A DNA stretch of 17,789 nt, taken from contig MHYI01000060.1 of assembly GCA_001828295.1 (NCBI GenBank), positions 1-17,789 of the forward strand, written 5' to 3'. Made by a program: the position numbers and the translations under genes. Shown here piece by piece: positions 15,801 to 17,789 of this stretch. This stretch comes from Planctomycetes bacterium RBG_16_41_13. GTDB taxonomy: Bacteria > Planctomycetota > Brocadiia > Brocadiales > Brocadiaceae. The number at the start of each line of letters is the position of its first letter. Positions within the stretch are counted from its first letter, which is position 1. Below the pieces are notes generated by a model. It worked only from the letters and a program-made list of their open reading frames with translations. It searched no databases and had not been told where the DNA came from.

Positions 15801-17789
15801 ACCCGGGTGCCTTGAATAACCTTGATCAGCTCATTGCCCTGGGTCTGTTGACCACAGCAGAGGTTGACGGGTTTGGAGCTATTGATAAAGGTACACTGGT
15901 TACTTCAGGCCTGGTTACAAATAATGAGCTTGTTTCAGCCGGTCTGCTGGGTACGCATGTAGACCTTGTTGCATTGCTTGCATCCGGTCTTGTTACCATT
16001 GATCAGTTGAAAGACGAGGGACTGGATGACCGGAGTGGAAGGGTAGAGCTCGCAGGGCTACTTGCTGCTACGCCAACACTGGTCACCCTCTCACAACTTG
16101 AAGGTGCAGGTCTTGTGACGACGGAGATTAACCTTTCTGACCTGCTCAAGTCCGGGCTTGTTGACCTGATTGACCTTGTTGATGACAGCATAAACAAGGC
16201 GGCGCTACTTGCGGCAGTCTTTCCTGTAAGCGGACCGGTTACGGAAGGCGAGCTTATTACAGCCGGTCTGTTTGACCCATCTGTAAATATCTCTGGTCTG
16301 ATTGCATCAGGTCTGGTTACTGTACAGAACCTTGTTGATGCCACTCTGATCAGTACCAGCATTCAATCCTCAGAGCTTCTTGCACTGAATCTTGTTACTG
16401 GTCAGCAACTGGTCAGCACAGGACTGATTACTCAGGGTCAGCTTGACAGTCAAACCTTTCCTGCGATCAGTATCGTCAGTCTCTTGAATGCGCTGCTTGT
16501 TCCATTGGACAGCAGCACACATCTGATAACCATCGCTGACCTCTCTGCCCACGGGTTACTATCTGCGACAACTGTAGACAAGAACGACCTTATCGCCCCT
16601 GCATTTATAGCAGCAACCGGGGTGACTATTACGGAGAACCAGCTCGTAGAGGCCGGTCTCCTCCCGGGAACGATCAAACTTGACGGTATCGTGTCCGAAG
16701 GTCTCGTAACATTAACTGAGCTTAACAATGCAGGTCTGACACGCGCACCGCCAATAACCCGCAGTGATTTAGATGACCTCCCGTCAGTTGATTACGACGT
16801 CCTCGGCCTCTCGCCGGTTCAGCTTGCTCAACTGCTTGCATCCGGCATCGTAGCGCCCGGTGATGACCGGGTTGACCTCGATGACCTGCTTGATACCAAT
16901 ATCGGCCCGTCTCCCCTGTTTGACCTTGCAGACCTCGTCCGCCTCGGTCTGGTGGATGAGACTGATCTGGATGGCCATGACCTTCTCCTGTTTGGTCTCA
17001 ATGATAGAGTAGTTTCATTAGCTGGAAACTATGGCCTTCGTCTGACAGGCCTTGTTACAGAGGCCATTGCAGATATGAAGGCGACTGTTTCAGCAGGGTT
17101 TGACCTCATTGTTGACCTAAATGGTGAGCCTGCAACCCTGACAGAAGGTATGCTCACCTGGTTTGTTGAGGATGCCTCTGTTACCGGTTCAGTATCATTT
17201 GATGTGACTGACATTGATGCAGCCGGAAGGCTCGGATTTGTCGGCGTCACCCTTGCTGATGTCTCAGGCCTCGACAGCCTCATTCACGTGGATGTCACGA
17301 GGACTGCTGTACTGGATACAGATCATAGTTCCCTTACCACAAATGACCGCAGATTCAATCTTGATGCAATAGCAGGCGCAGTTGCAGCCGGTTCCCTTTA
17401 TACAGGGCTGACCGGTTCGGCAAATGCAGTCCTGAGGGGCATAAAGGTCAACACAGGTATCGGCGGCATCCCTGTTGCCAATGGCGCAGAGATTCAATTC
17501 AATGTAGAGGACCTTACAAGGAAGAAGACAGCAGACAACTACATTACACTGGATCTGACAAACCTTCCGGGTATATTCCGCATTGCAGAATATTTACGCC
17601 TGGATGATATCATGTCTGCGGTACTCAGGGCTCGCGACTATATGAATAAGGCGCTTGATAAACTCCCATTCTTCTCAACAGATCCAAACTCGCCGGATTA
17701 TGAAAGTACAATGGATTCGGTAATTCCGGTTATCAACAAGACCCCGAGGGAGTTGTTGAGCCTCCTTGTTGAGATTGACAATGCTGTTG
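809..17789 (+). CDS. Giant LEPR-XLL multidomain surface/adhesin-like protein, 3' end beyond window
   Basis: The frame from TTG 809 stays open for 5,660 codons plus one base to the window edge, so the protein exceeds 5,660 residues. The N-terminus carries the LEPR-XLL motif (LEPRILLSA, codons 29-37), typical of very large exported repetitive proteins. Then come an acidic linker, a haemagglutinin-like beta-helix region (about 369-770), an Asp-box beta-propeller split by inserted modules (about 800-3089), a GSDGNDTL beta segment (about 3147), a 347-residue module in tandem, and a 1,700-residue array of 11-residue repeats inside the second module copy. No Sec signal peptide or membrane segment is apparent. 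I found only three cysteines (76, 174, 205), which fits an extracellular protein. The adjacent TolC-family gene makes type I secretion plausible. Function is inferred: adhesion or a cell-surface filament. No catalytic site is identified. The C-terminus is not visible. Confidence 0.93.
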   Translation, partial: MGIVKRIIDWTESSGADSGDVRPIVIEALEPRILLSAEGLIGAVIVDPLKYSLVDSAQPAVLHAEVLETVEETELCKPIYTFSLNETEPSESESSLEILNQVQNDSSSVIEKEVIIDNPDVAITDDSQPYYVNDSDTIIESERESTDIRGPPPIAGIYYADSSPEVLSRQNDYCSFIVEEDITSAVDSGNQFSAVDQENVNPPYCFVFNSEPRNNDITLRLNTEDPTVLELFDNVDDLVLLSHPLTEVSGVSIFGTDLGDDLLTIDFSLPFWLEDGIEYHGGDGWFDSLVLEGNGSINSRYAPVGNDSGVFELSYESFNTEVYFTGLEPVWVHDTASFTFSTSDYGPGLDALIIGVDPGGGGAPADMPASNNRIGGTVGGAVFETVTFYNIPAVTINTAINDTVAIRNDVITIGASGFIASGLQNLIINTGDGDDLIDIETPTLSLPTPGGAITINDTDQFNMIAGAININTALVLTGNTSITSSAGVNLNSPITTHGKRVSITAATTINSNAAGSINTSGDNGNPGGNGGELFLHSTGAGAIALLGDITANGGRGLANGTNGGSGGIITILNANGPISVDDIFSTGGAGGIGGSAGVAGTVQISATTNITQEGGTGIRSGNMKLVTTGGNVSLDSQVNNVAILAASLSGASGLNFKNTGSLMIGTVAVSATGSANLAQVIGVTSAGAGQPITVVTTSGSFTINRPVTASGAGNIVLRAEGLGQDVIVNAAISSGSGNITLVASGVVIQSVLGSTTTTGTVDIQSQGNLPPDLAFDLFEQFDWTDQGPEETSRGQVMGLDPQGNPVAAAIQSFFFEPGNPNIAYAGTVNGGIWKTENINATRKVEPYSPTKVDAPLVNDPALGNIRSAVIVLANIGNGTYSASSFTNVTGGGEDGLRSVGVVDPAGAGNAFVLQAVNTGAGFNGLEVVFANTLPAAGSETAIYDAVNKRLTINIRAGASTGNQVVTAVNGGGVFTARLYKGGLTLGGVYRYKIVFEDSTGAQSNASVAFPTAGIALNFTADENKIQLTNLPVGPQGTVKRLIYRHIIGEETYRFVGEVTNNNPLQFFDDTISDFDLKAVPEREIEVPFPVWVPLTDEYPSLAVGAMAFDPTNPNILYAGTGSASSSESGGRSIGILKTTDGGDSFAIIGADQFNDLKVRDIITHNINPAGVTVRFDNQGGKRRLTIFLQPDNAGSNATQVINAVTAEASSPFNVSLFQQNNDGTGTYSADQTFNGVTTGGSPALQATGAIFPPGSNNSLVLTAVSNGTQYNNLTVILTGGGTKGSEAALYNPGTNTLTISIQTGAGGSTATEVIAAINSQGTFNATLAENDGTGTYHDSFQGVSSGGAAGTAATVIMNPTGINNALIFTSKNPALGLNDNNIEVVFRTRIQQVLVATDRVGVRGGLFLSQDGGDFWRLISGTGGLAHGTMTDLAIANDGTAANGRSYFMALVGGGTGVYLDINTMGQRLSDDQQNVQIDVSSTTPADWVALTNTRSFSITIGGVQRQINPDFTAVASMADVATEIAARINAPAAFGPNTVSANINGNRLFIVNASDRYTLVGQLNDPAAGVSLLGPQTPGIYKSTDNGITWTQSTGLPVGAMKAFRTAGRIEMAVDEAGGRLYAATLQGVRTSNQNGRGGRLGGIFRSNLGVGWQFIMDSPQSRELSTSGTDVNLRSAAVDRAVVTVTAGGNFNTFAGPTGWQSLGNTTTFTARIDNLPPVTVTPQLAAVNNINDVVAAIQTAINQAAGAVAPLTPALDANAVTVSWDAIHNRFVFASNTLLPLTISSGGGNPIFNNALGVFFNQVQDIRDANLVAQASVTVDGPANMTATPASWIALGDNRIFRLTWGNLGRMINPQFGAIPAVPVPNMATVATAIQNAINTAFVGVVAFPANSVTVTWNGANNIFLFQSADGTTPLRVAEVAEFIAYPNQFSLFNQLENNNVGFGYASNGADYNRRIEAIITPGGAGISNPLQWRSLGNSRVFRAYIGEQTAFVTPLFLTIPDDGTATMLHVETALQNAFNSQFGAGIITVIWDTNNNVFRLNTVNSRLMIQEISGRSMPVPANSLFNNALAVYFVSVAIQNDFDTLKGLVPQASIQVSHPNAALWAALGNTRSFSITVDGIPYDIPHNFGDAPAINNMHDVATHFQNAINNIAGAGAVTVTYNPFSSRLIFQSNNVNPDIRGVALINRPRADLPSLVQADRPHLVTDSVVLVNPTTIRVIAGSTNPAVWAALTNNRLFSLTQGANTRDIQPDFSGDLTMNDVAGSIQIGLRAQFGATITVNYSAATQEFIINSTGGNILNLTDPTAGVRSLMGTDVTYLVAQSLLQSEIYTNLHPGSQAGKHFAVNIDPANPDFIYISGDVQVSLYNPYRLVDNAVEAREWVGRIFRVHSIPGANPSAQEQIVGTGALIPVNDPELDNRRAVPTAPHADSRFITFANDGTLIEADDGGIYRLNHPNGTGGNRFWESLNGTLRVTEFSHIAYDPINEVFIGGTQDVGNQAQRNTNQLTWDSISTGDGNVNLTAVIPAGANAGNVNHLSIGNSLSTAIINQYDQANQLTGTSWATLNFWGVLNDSTAGSGTWSDFLDDQTGGFIQVQGAVSPLQNNQFAIGRTGIYETTDNGNSYNNIAPSADGFFRRNGGVEAALVTALSYGIDPAAGNNQPLYVGLEFHNDNTYTNTTNMIYVRDAGGTFPVARQFNLGAANGTILDITVDPGNWRVAYAVTSANRVFATVNGGQNWTRITGPAGTEIGALPQGIAITSVELVQVPEPDIKITDRRGNSVFINLDGAITLTDVKNLIERQATRASLNITVTIDTATANGRLVLTDNSAGGTGHFKSEAVPGSQAAGDLGLAGHDVNVAAINGADFTAAINAGTAITAAIRNGHGIRINTGVRDILLVGSDEGIYQTFNPVNKSNPAVPVLRLNTKGNANVTSSGANNDIQFRTKQNTSYFNGAVVRFTHHAPIGAGLPTVSWDPLNRVLEFRINVGTTTANQVKQVLDGNNITKEFFTATVEGTGSGVVAAGSATFNNGAYPFLPFVKLGNILPNAQVIDIEYIPAVLNTAGAVRGDDLVVGTRGRGAWKVQDFSLLYYIEEMPELKIILAGGSEEMISLKLDETRDWIVHVYKGDVLKQSFSVRNIYRIVIQGSDGNDTLQVDARIKVPGGIIFDAGNTSVNSTLNVFGDGSHSVFKQTPPPGSGNGFVIINEAGGKSLTIEYNYVQSRNINLNANQLSRFRQGLERLVTMDEVNDVFSRNTIPFIGQSLADAMVGNPPSAPQPIGFPAIFDDATNALIADLTPQGLSLNDLEGHYTILSRLIETGPDGFQLSAIGETITDLASLRDALDNLDEIDGNVTYTETADSVTFDVNIKRKFAGEGQIDVAAFGDALHLNGDVVYGFDIDLHLVFGVDEFGFFINTEAVTGPMIKVSNIDLFGEVNALGNIGFIDVNLTDGILEVNDQAGVVVNIHDPSADEITGESPGRFRLHEFSFSDITDIFTEELLGNAAADDIVFSGDFSLSGNVPGISNLLPASGNAGLIFTWTDITDPLSVTVEGKSDSPAGQAMAQYLNFGFNNLSIADQIKAKLEALRDNWLAELKQSDSFNLAIPFVDSSLADTLDFAAAFDAAVLAKIDFEKIATFQDFVAAVNQAGLVPDGEEVTYDSATQAFTIPLEFNVDLHKLGLRDLNVIGRINLQMLANEGLIQIGDYVDPNDLLNGGYVTLAQLVNLGLIEAELIVDWSQIDENAVINSGIIGQNLLDAEGLVGGGNLVNMDELVDGGFVTLGDLADAEFVTTGTIVGNLGFVRDINLMATNIADLGLDASSLIQSVDLVDITDLLTSGLTSLEDLFDTTLLDLGDVGINTMPISDLLTSGLVTLQDLVDQGLVAANDFMSDALVNIQDLLTDTAVGLDDLIAGALLDASDFDPSALINRAAVFSNNIATLSELIDNALVTVGDFADIALSSLSLVSSGLATQFELNYNHLIDGSGNVSLHSLVNSGVITLHELAGHSLISPSNLTVSNFSLANLLNSGITNVAELVSVNMLQVEDLLTDTLDLQGLLDSALLDLSDLVTNGLVGFAEMILDEIDIAGLIDTALVDLGDLARENLLLPAQIAIDELLSSEISAKANSLFNSIVTAGGLIGPGSIIDIDQLLANSPIKLSHLISFGIIDHNDIRPLGDVDKSALLASHIIDRSMIERNKMPEIIQKGYLTISDLFDLGQISEGNLADLPAVQLSLFGFSRETMETLNGLGLIAYGDAIPLNLLLANTDVTLSGLLQFGLISIGDLNSNLSNVLLDNVFVQGNVDRNNLLDSDLIEMDVLTGLISQDGSGNDIVAIADIIDNSLATLADLVRAGLITPSHFNLGNVTISENNLLASGLVSQNKLDDNYLVRDDSPDFVEVAPLLSLQFVTLYDLALHGFISEANLNIDNLGLIAVLESDVIGENALTAAGLGGADTVDMEELLASGLVTEEDLILNGLAFPGDFYEDSVVTLSTLITEGLVDETDLAANGRLPLDELLDSGVVGRKYIEDNGLANIDKDALVDSGLVTESELVAAGLLGYHINLAELLASGLVTIDQLKDVGLADGFILIEDLLSDSHLTFASLVTSAVLTRDDFRNKIFEQDQLEATEHSNVPVFLNGQFDGIVHLGTVGIDTLLNSILFDVTLFDFVQHEFVDIFDFDNIDLTESEIADSGLADVVLNAIETAFSIDFEDVIDDTIGIYSLVAMDIPGASLLNLITVRILDAADLTDPGMGLDIVDLERSPLFENGDLNNYISAHQVYLYDILETIYLGNLVTWGLVNVNDLIIRNPGSLASFVGDGLLDKMDFINKTLSASALNASAVVSTAALNTHNLITAGNVSLHSLIDSGLVSLSMLIDEGFVNATDLSSTVIGRDQQDVLDSDVIDRALIVANSLITGVDNDQVILNGGGSLLSSGIASLLELARSGVVDPSYMDNAATIDKDDLVDNGLATLSSLIDAGLIGTADLSITSIDLERILTTGVLDPGALNNLDQLIALGLLTTAEVDGFGAIDKGTLVTSGLVTNNELVSAGLLGTHVDLVALLASGLVTIDQLKDEGLDDRSGRVELAGLLAATPTLVTLSQLEGAGLVTTEINLSDLLKSGLVDLIDLVDDSINKAALLAAVFPVSGPVTEGELITAGLFDPSVNISGLIASGLVTVQNLVDATLISTSIQSSELLALNLVTGQQLVSTGLITQGQLDSQTFPAISIVSLLNALLVPLDSSTHLITIADLSAHGLLSATTVDKNDLIAPAFIAATGVTITENQLVEAGLLPGTIKLDGIVSEGLVTLTELNNAGLTRAPPITRSDLDDLPSVDYDVLGLSPVQLAQLLASGIVAPGDDRVDLDDLLDTNIGPSPLFDLADLVRLGLVDETDLDGHDLLLFGLNDRVVSLAGNYGLRLTGLVTEAIADMKATVSAGFDLIVDLNGEPATLTEGMLTWFVEDASVTGSVSFDVTDIDAAGRLGFVGVTLADVSGLDSLIHVDVTRTAVLDTDHSSLTTNDRRFNLDAIAGAVAAGSLYTGLTGSANAVLRGIKVNTGIGGIPVANGAEIQFNVEDLTRKKTADNYITLDLTNLPGIFRIAEYLRLDDIMSAVLRARDYMNKALDKLPFFSTDPNSPDYESTMDSVIPVINKTPRELLSLLVEIDNAV
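884..931 (+). other. LEPR-XLL N-terminal motif of the giant protein
   Basis: Codons 26-41 read I-E-A then LEPRILLSA then E-G-L-I. The core L-E-P-R-x-L-L-S-A is the defining pattern of the LEPR-XLL domain, known near the N-terminus of very large, repetitive, probably exported bacterial proteins. Its position close to the start supports the TTG start. The exact role of the domain is not established to my knowledge. Confidence 0.9.
932..1909 (+). other. Acidic N-terminal linker and beta-rich segment
   Basis: Codons 42 to about 250 are rich in Glu, Asp and Ser with little repetition and look unstructured. All three cysteines I found in the protein lie here (76, 174, 205). From about codon 255 (GTDLGDDLLTIDFSLPFW) the sequence becomes beta-rich, with a GDDLLTID turn. 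A Gly/Pro-rich hinge (DPGGGGAPADMP) sits near codon 357. I recognise no named domain here. Confidence 0.6.
1910..3118 (+). other. Filamentous-haemagglutinin-like beta-helix region
   Basis: Codons about 369-770 alternate short Val/Ile/Thr strands with Gly/Asn turns, for example NININTALVLTGNTSITSS-type runs and a Gly-rich stretch around 2380-2600 with NGGRGLANGTNGGSGG and STGGAGGIGGSAG. The pattern T-I-N-x-A-x-x-x-G-x-I matches right-handed beta-helix adhesins of the FHA type. The two-partner-secretion N-terminal domain is absent, so only the fold is suggested. Likely an extended stalk. Confidence 0.6.
3743..4039 (+). other. FN3-like inserted domain in the propeller
   Basis: Codons 979-1077 run GGLTLGGVYRYKIVFEDSTG, then NASVAFP, then IQLTNLPVGPQGTVKRLIYR, then YRFVGEVTNNNPLQFFDD. 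This is the common pattern G-x-L-x-x-G-x-Y-x-Y-K-x-x-x-x-D-x-x-G, N-L-P-V-G-P-x-G-x-x-x-R-x-I-Y-R, Y-x-x-V-G-x-x-x-x-N found in FN3-like domains of phage and surface proteins. It sits between blades 1 and 2. Confidence 0.65.
4262..4978 (+). repeat. Flagellin-IN-like inserted modules between blades 2 and 3
   Basis: Two related units follow each other. Each has a strand pair (RRLTIFLQPDNAGSNATQV; NTLTISIQTGAGGSTATEV), a short helix ending VINAV or VIAAIN, a strand FNVSL or FNATL, and a closing DGTGTYSADQTFNGVTTGG or DGTGTYHDSFQGVSSGG. A third relative lies at about 3509-3742 (RLTINIRAGASTGNQVVTAV). The strand-helix-strand pattern with I-N or A-V-N resembles flagellin/FliD IN repeats. Homology is suggested, not proven. 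Confidence 0.5.
5222..5545 (+). repeat. Trp-anchored module R1
   Basis: This is the first copy of a repeat with the signature W-x-A-L-x-N-T-R-x-F-S-I-T-x-x-G, then I-N-P-x-F, then M-x-D-V-A-T-x-I, then a terminal strand N-R-L-F-I-V. The anchor Trp is codon 1488 (5270). It lies between the third and fourth Asp boxes. The later copies R2-R6 are in tandem. Confidence 0.6.
5840..7795 (+). repeat. Five tandem Trp-anchored modules R2-R6
   Basis: Anchor Trp codons lie at 5912, 6311, 6734, 7130 and 7502, spaced 133, 141, 132 and 124 residues. Each copy reads W-x-x-L-G-N-x-R-x-F, then I-x-P-x-F, then M-x-x-V-x-x-x-x-Q-x-A-x-N, then T-V-x-W or T-V-T-Y, then a strand such as NRFVFAS or SRLIFQSN. The copies are well diverged in protein and DNA, so the array is old. 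The pattern resembles strand-helix-strand IN or DUF3383-like modules of phage and flagellar proteins. The array is a single large insertion between propeller blades. Confidence 0.65.
9122..9382 (+). other. Flagellin-IN-like module near the propeller end
   Basis: Codons 2772-2858 run DIKITDRRGNSVFINLDGA, TLTDVKNLIER, LNITVTID, GRLVLTDNSAGGTGHF and AAGDLGLAG. This closely follows the flagellar hook IN motif: a strand, an acidic-Gly turn, a helix with V-x-x-x-I, a strand, L-V-L-T-D-x-S-x-G-G-T-G, and a final A-x-D-L-G-L-x-G. It is the clearest copy of this type in the window. It sits between a late Asp box and the closing blade. Confidence 0.6.
10076..10489 (+). other. Beta segment with one GSDGNDTL turn
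   Basis: After the closing propeller strand comes a beta-rich segment of about 138 residues. Its core is VIQGSDGNDTLQVDARI (codon 3145 on), followed by GGIIFDAGN and STLNVFGDG. Such I-x-G-x-x-G-N-D-T-L-x-V-D turns are frequent in giant LEPR-XLL proteins and resemble a single calcium-binding beta-roll turn. There is only one such turn, so it is not an RTX array. Confidence 0.5.
10490..11497 (+). repeat. Recurrent 347-residue module, copy 1
   Basis: The module starts with a helical part (QLSRFRQGLERLVTMDEV) followed by IPFIGQSLADAM (Ile at codon 3257). It continues with a helix-strand pair (TDLASLRDALDNLDEIDGNV) and a beta-sheet part containing GNIGFIDVNLTDG (codon 3439), GRFRLHEFSFSDIT and LIFTWTDITDPLSV. 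The next copy's IPFVDSSLADTL begins at codon 3604, so the period is 347 residues. No Pfam name comes to mind, but this helix plus I/L-P-x-x-x-x-S-L-x-D-x-L pattern is frequent in giant LEPR-XLL proteins. Confidence 0.6.
14390..14554 (+). repeat. Segmental duplication inside the array, copy 1
   Basis: This 55-codon segment covers five successive 11-residue units (ending LLASGLVTIDQLKDVGLADG). Aligned without gaps to 15869-16033, 38 of 55 residues are identical by hand count. The higher similarity than between adjacent units suggests duplication of blocks of units. Confidence 0.65.
15869..16033 (+). repeat. Segmental duplication inside the array, copy 2
   Basis: This 55-codon segment (ending LLASGLVTIDQLKDEGLDDR) matches 14390-14554, 493 codons upstream. 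The DNA is nearly identical around ttaccattgatcagttgaaa but diverged elsewhere. A weaker third relative precedes it at about 15616-15750 (SGVVDPSYMDNAATIDKDDL against SGVVGRKYIEDNGLANIDKD of copy 1). Confidence 0.65.
17573..17789 (+). repeat. Recurrent module, copy 3, start only
   Basis: The helical start (YLRLDDIMSAVLRARDYMNK, ALDKLPFF) is followed by VIPVINKTPRELLSLL (Ile at codon 5639), matching the IPFIGQSLADAM and IPFVDSSLADTL landmarks of copies 1 and 2. From the GRLGFVG landmark to this point is 166 residues; the same interval between copies 1 and 2 is 165. The window ends inside this copy, so the tandem modules continue. Confidence 0.55.

Larger units (their letters stand above)
11873..17002 (+). 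repeat. Long array of degenerate 11-residue (33-base) repeats
   Basis: About 1,710 codons are built from a unit close to x-x-[DE]-L-[LIV]-x-x-G-L-[VI]-[TD]. A clear run begins at about 12391: ISDLLTSGLVT, LQDLVDQGLVA, ANDFMSDALVN, IQDLLTDTAVG, LDDLIAGALLD, all exactly 11 residues. Some units are 10 to 13 residues, and the part around 14640-15130 is less regular. Roughly 150 units fit. Leu, Asp, Gly and Val dominate; there is no Cys. The same G-L-V-T is encoded by many different codon sets, so the protein pattern, not the DNA, is conserved. A short amphipathic helix plus a turn per unit, stacking into a solenoid, is my structural guess. I do not recognise a named family. Confidence 0.8.
11498..17572 (+). 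repeat. Recurrent module, copy 2, interrupted by the 11-residue array
   Basis: The helical half (LSIADQIKAKLEALRDNW, IPFVDSSLADTL at codon 3604, VTYDSATQAFTIPLEFNVDL) lies at 11498-11872. The beta half (GRLGFVGVTLADV at codon 5473, DRRFNLDAIAGAV, EIQFNVEDLTRKK) resumes only after the array, at 17003-17572. In copy 1 these landmarks are 182 residues apart; here they are 1,869 apart. About 1,690 residues have therefore been added inside the module. Confidence 0.6.

Noticed and set aside
11873..17002. CRISPR or DNA-level tandem repeat
   Set aside because: The 33-base period is fully coding, units differ strongly in DNA, and there are no spacers or palindromic repeats.

Overview
The window holds the end of one gene, a 423-base AT-rich intergenic region, and the first 16,981 bases of one uninterrupted giant gene that runs off the right edge. 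All supported genes are on the + strand. No rRNA, tRNA, insertion sequence, CRISPR array or complete ordinary-sized gene was seen. The organism is Gram-negative, because the first gene encodes a TolC-type outer-membrane channel. Coding GC is intermediate: hand counts of single 60-base lines gave about 40 to 67 percent. I cannot name the phylum. Giant LEPR-XLL proteins are known from several environmental lineages, and nothing here separates them.

Layout. Positions 2-385 are the C-terminal 127 codons of a TolC-family protein. Positions 386-808 are a regulatory region with two copies of a 24-base direct repeat (408-431, 519-542), a well-spaced sigma-54-type -24/-12 element (644-659), two overlapping hairpins (709-724 and 721-760) and a Shine-Dalgarno site ahead of a TTG start at 809. 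From 809 to the end there are at least 5,660 sense codons in one frame. I translated them by hand from end to end and met no stop or frameshift.

The giant protein reads in order as follows: an N-terminal LEPR-XLL motif (codons 29-37); an acidic linker with the only three cysteines found; a Gly/Asn/Thr-rich beta-helix region resembling filamentous haemagglutinin (about 369-770); an Asp-box (BNR/sortilin-like) beta-propeller spread over about 2,300 residues and split by inserted modules (flagellin-IN-like, FN3-like, and six copies of a Trp-anchored repeat of about 130 residues); a short GSDGNDTL beta segment; and a module of about 347 residues that recurs. The second copy of that module is interrupted by an array of about 1,700 residues (11873-17002) made of a degenerate 11-residue unit, roughly x-x-[DE]-L-hyd-x-x-G-L-V-T, about 150 units long. 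The module then resumes and a third copy begins at the window edge.

Inferred biology: the giant protein is probably a surface-bound or secreted adhesin-like filament, and the adjacent TolC-family channel fits a type I secretion route. The regulatory region suggests activator-dependent, sigma-54-type control. The C-terminus, where type I secretion signals and RTX repeats normally lie, is outside the window. The 11-residue array, which I do not recognise as a named family, is the most novel element.
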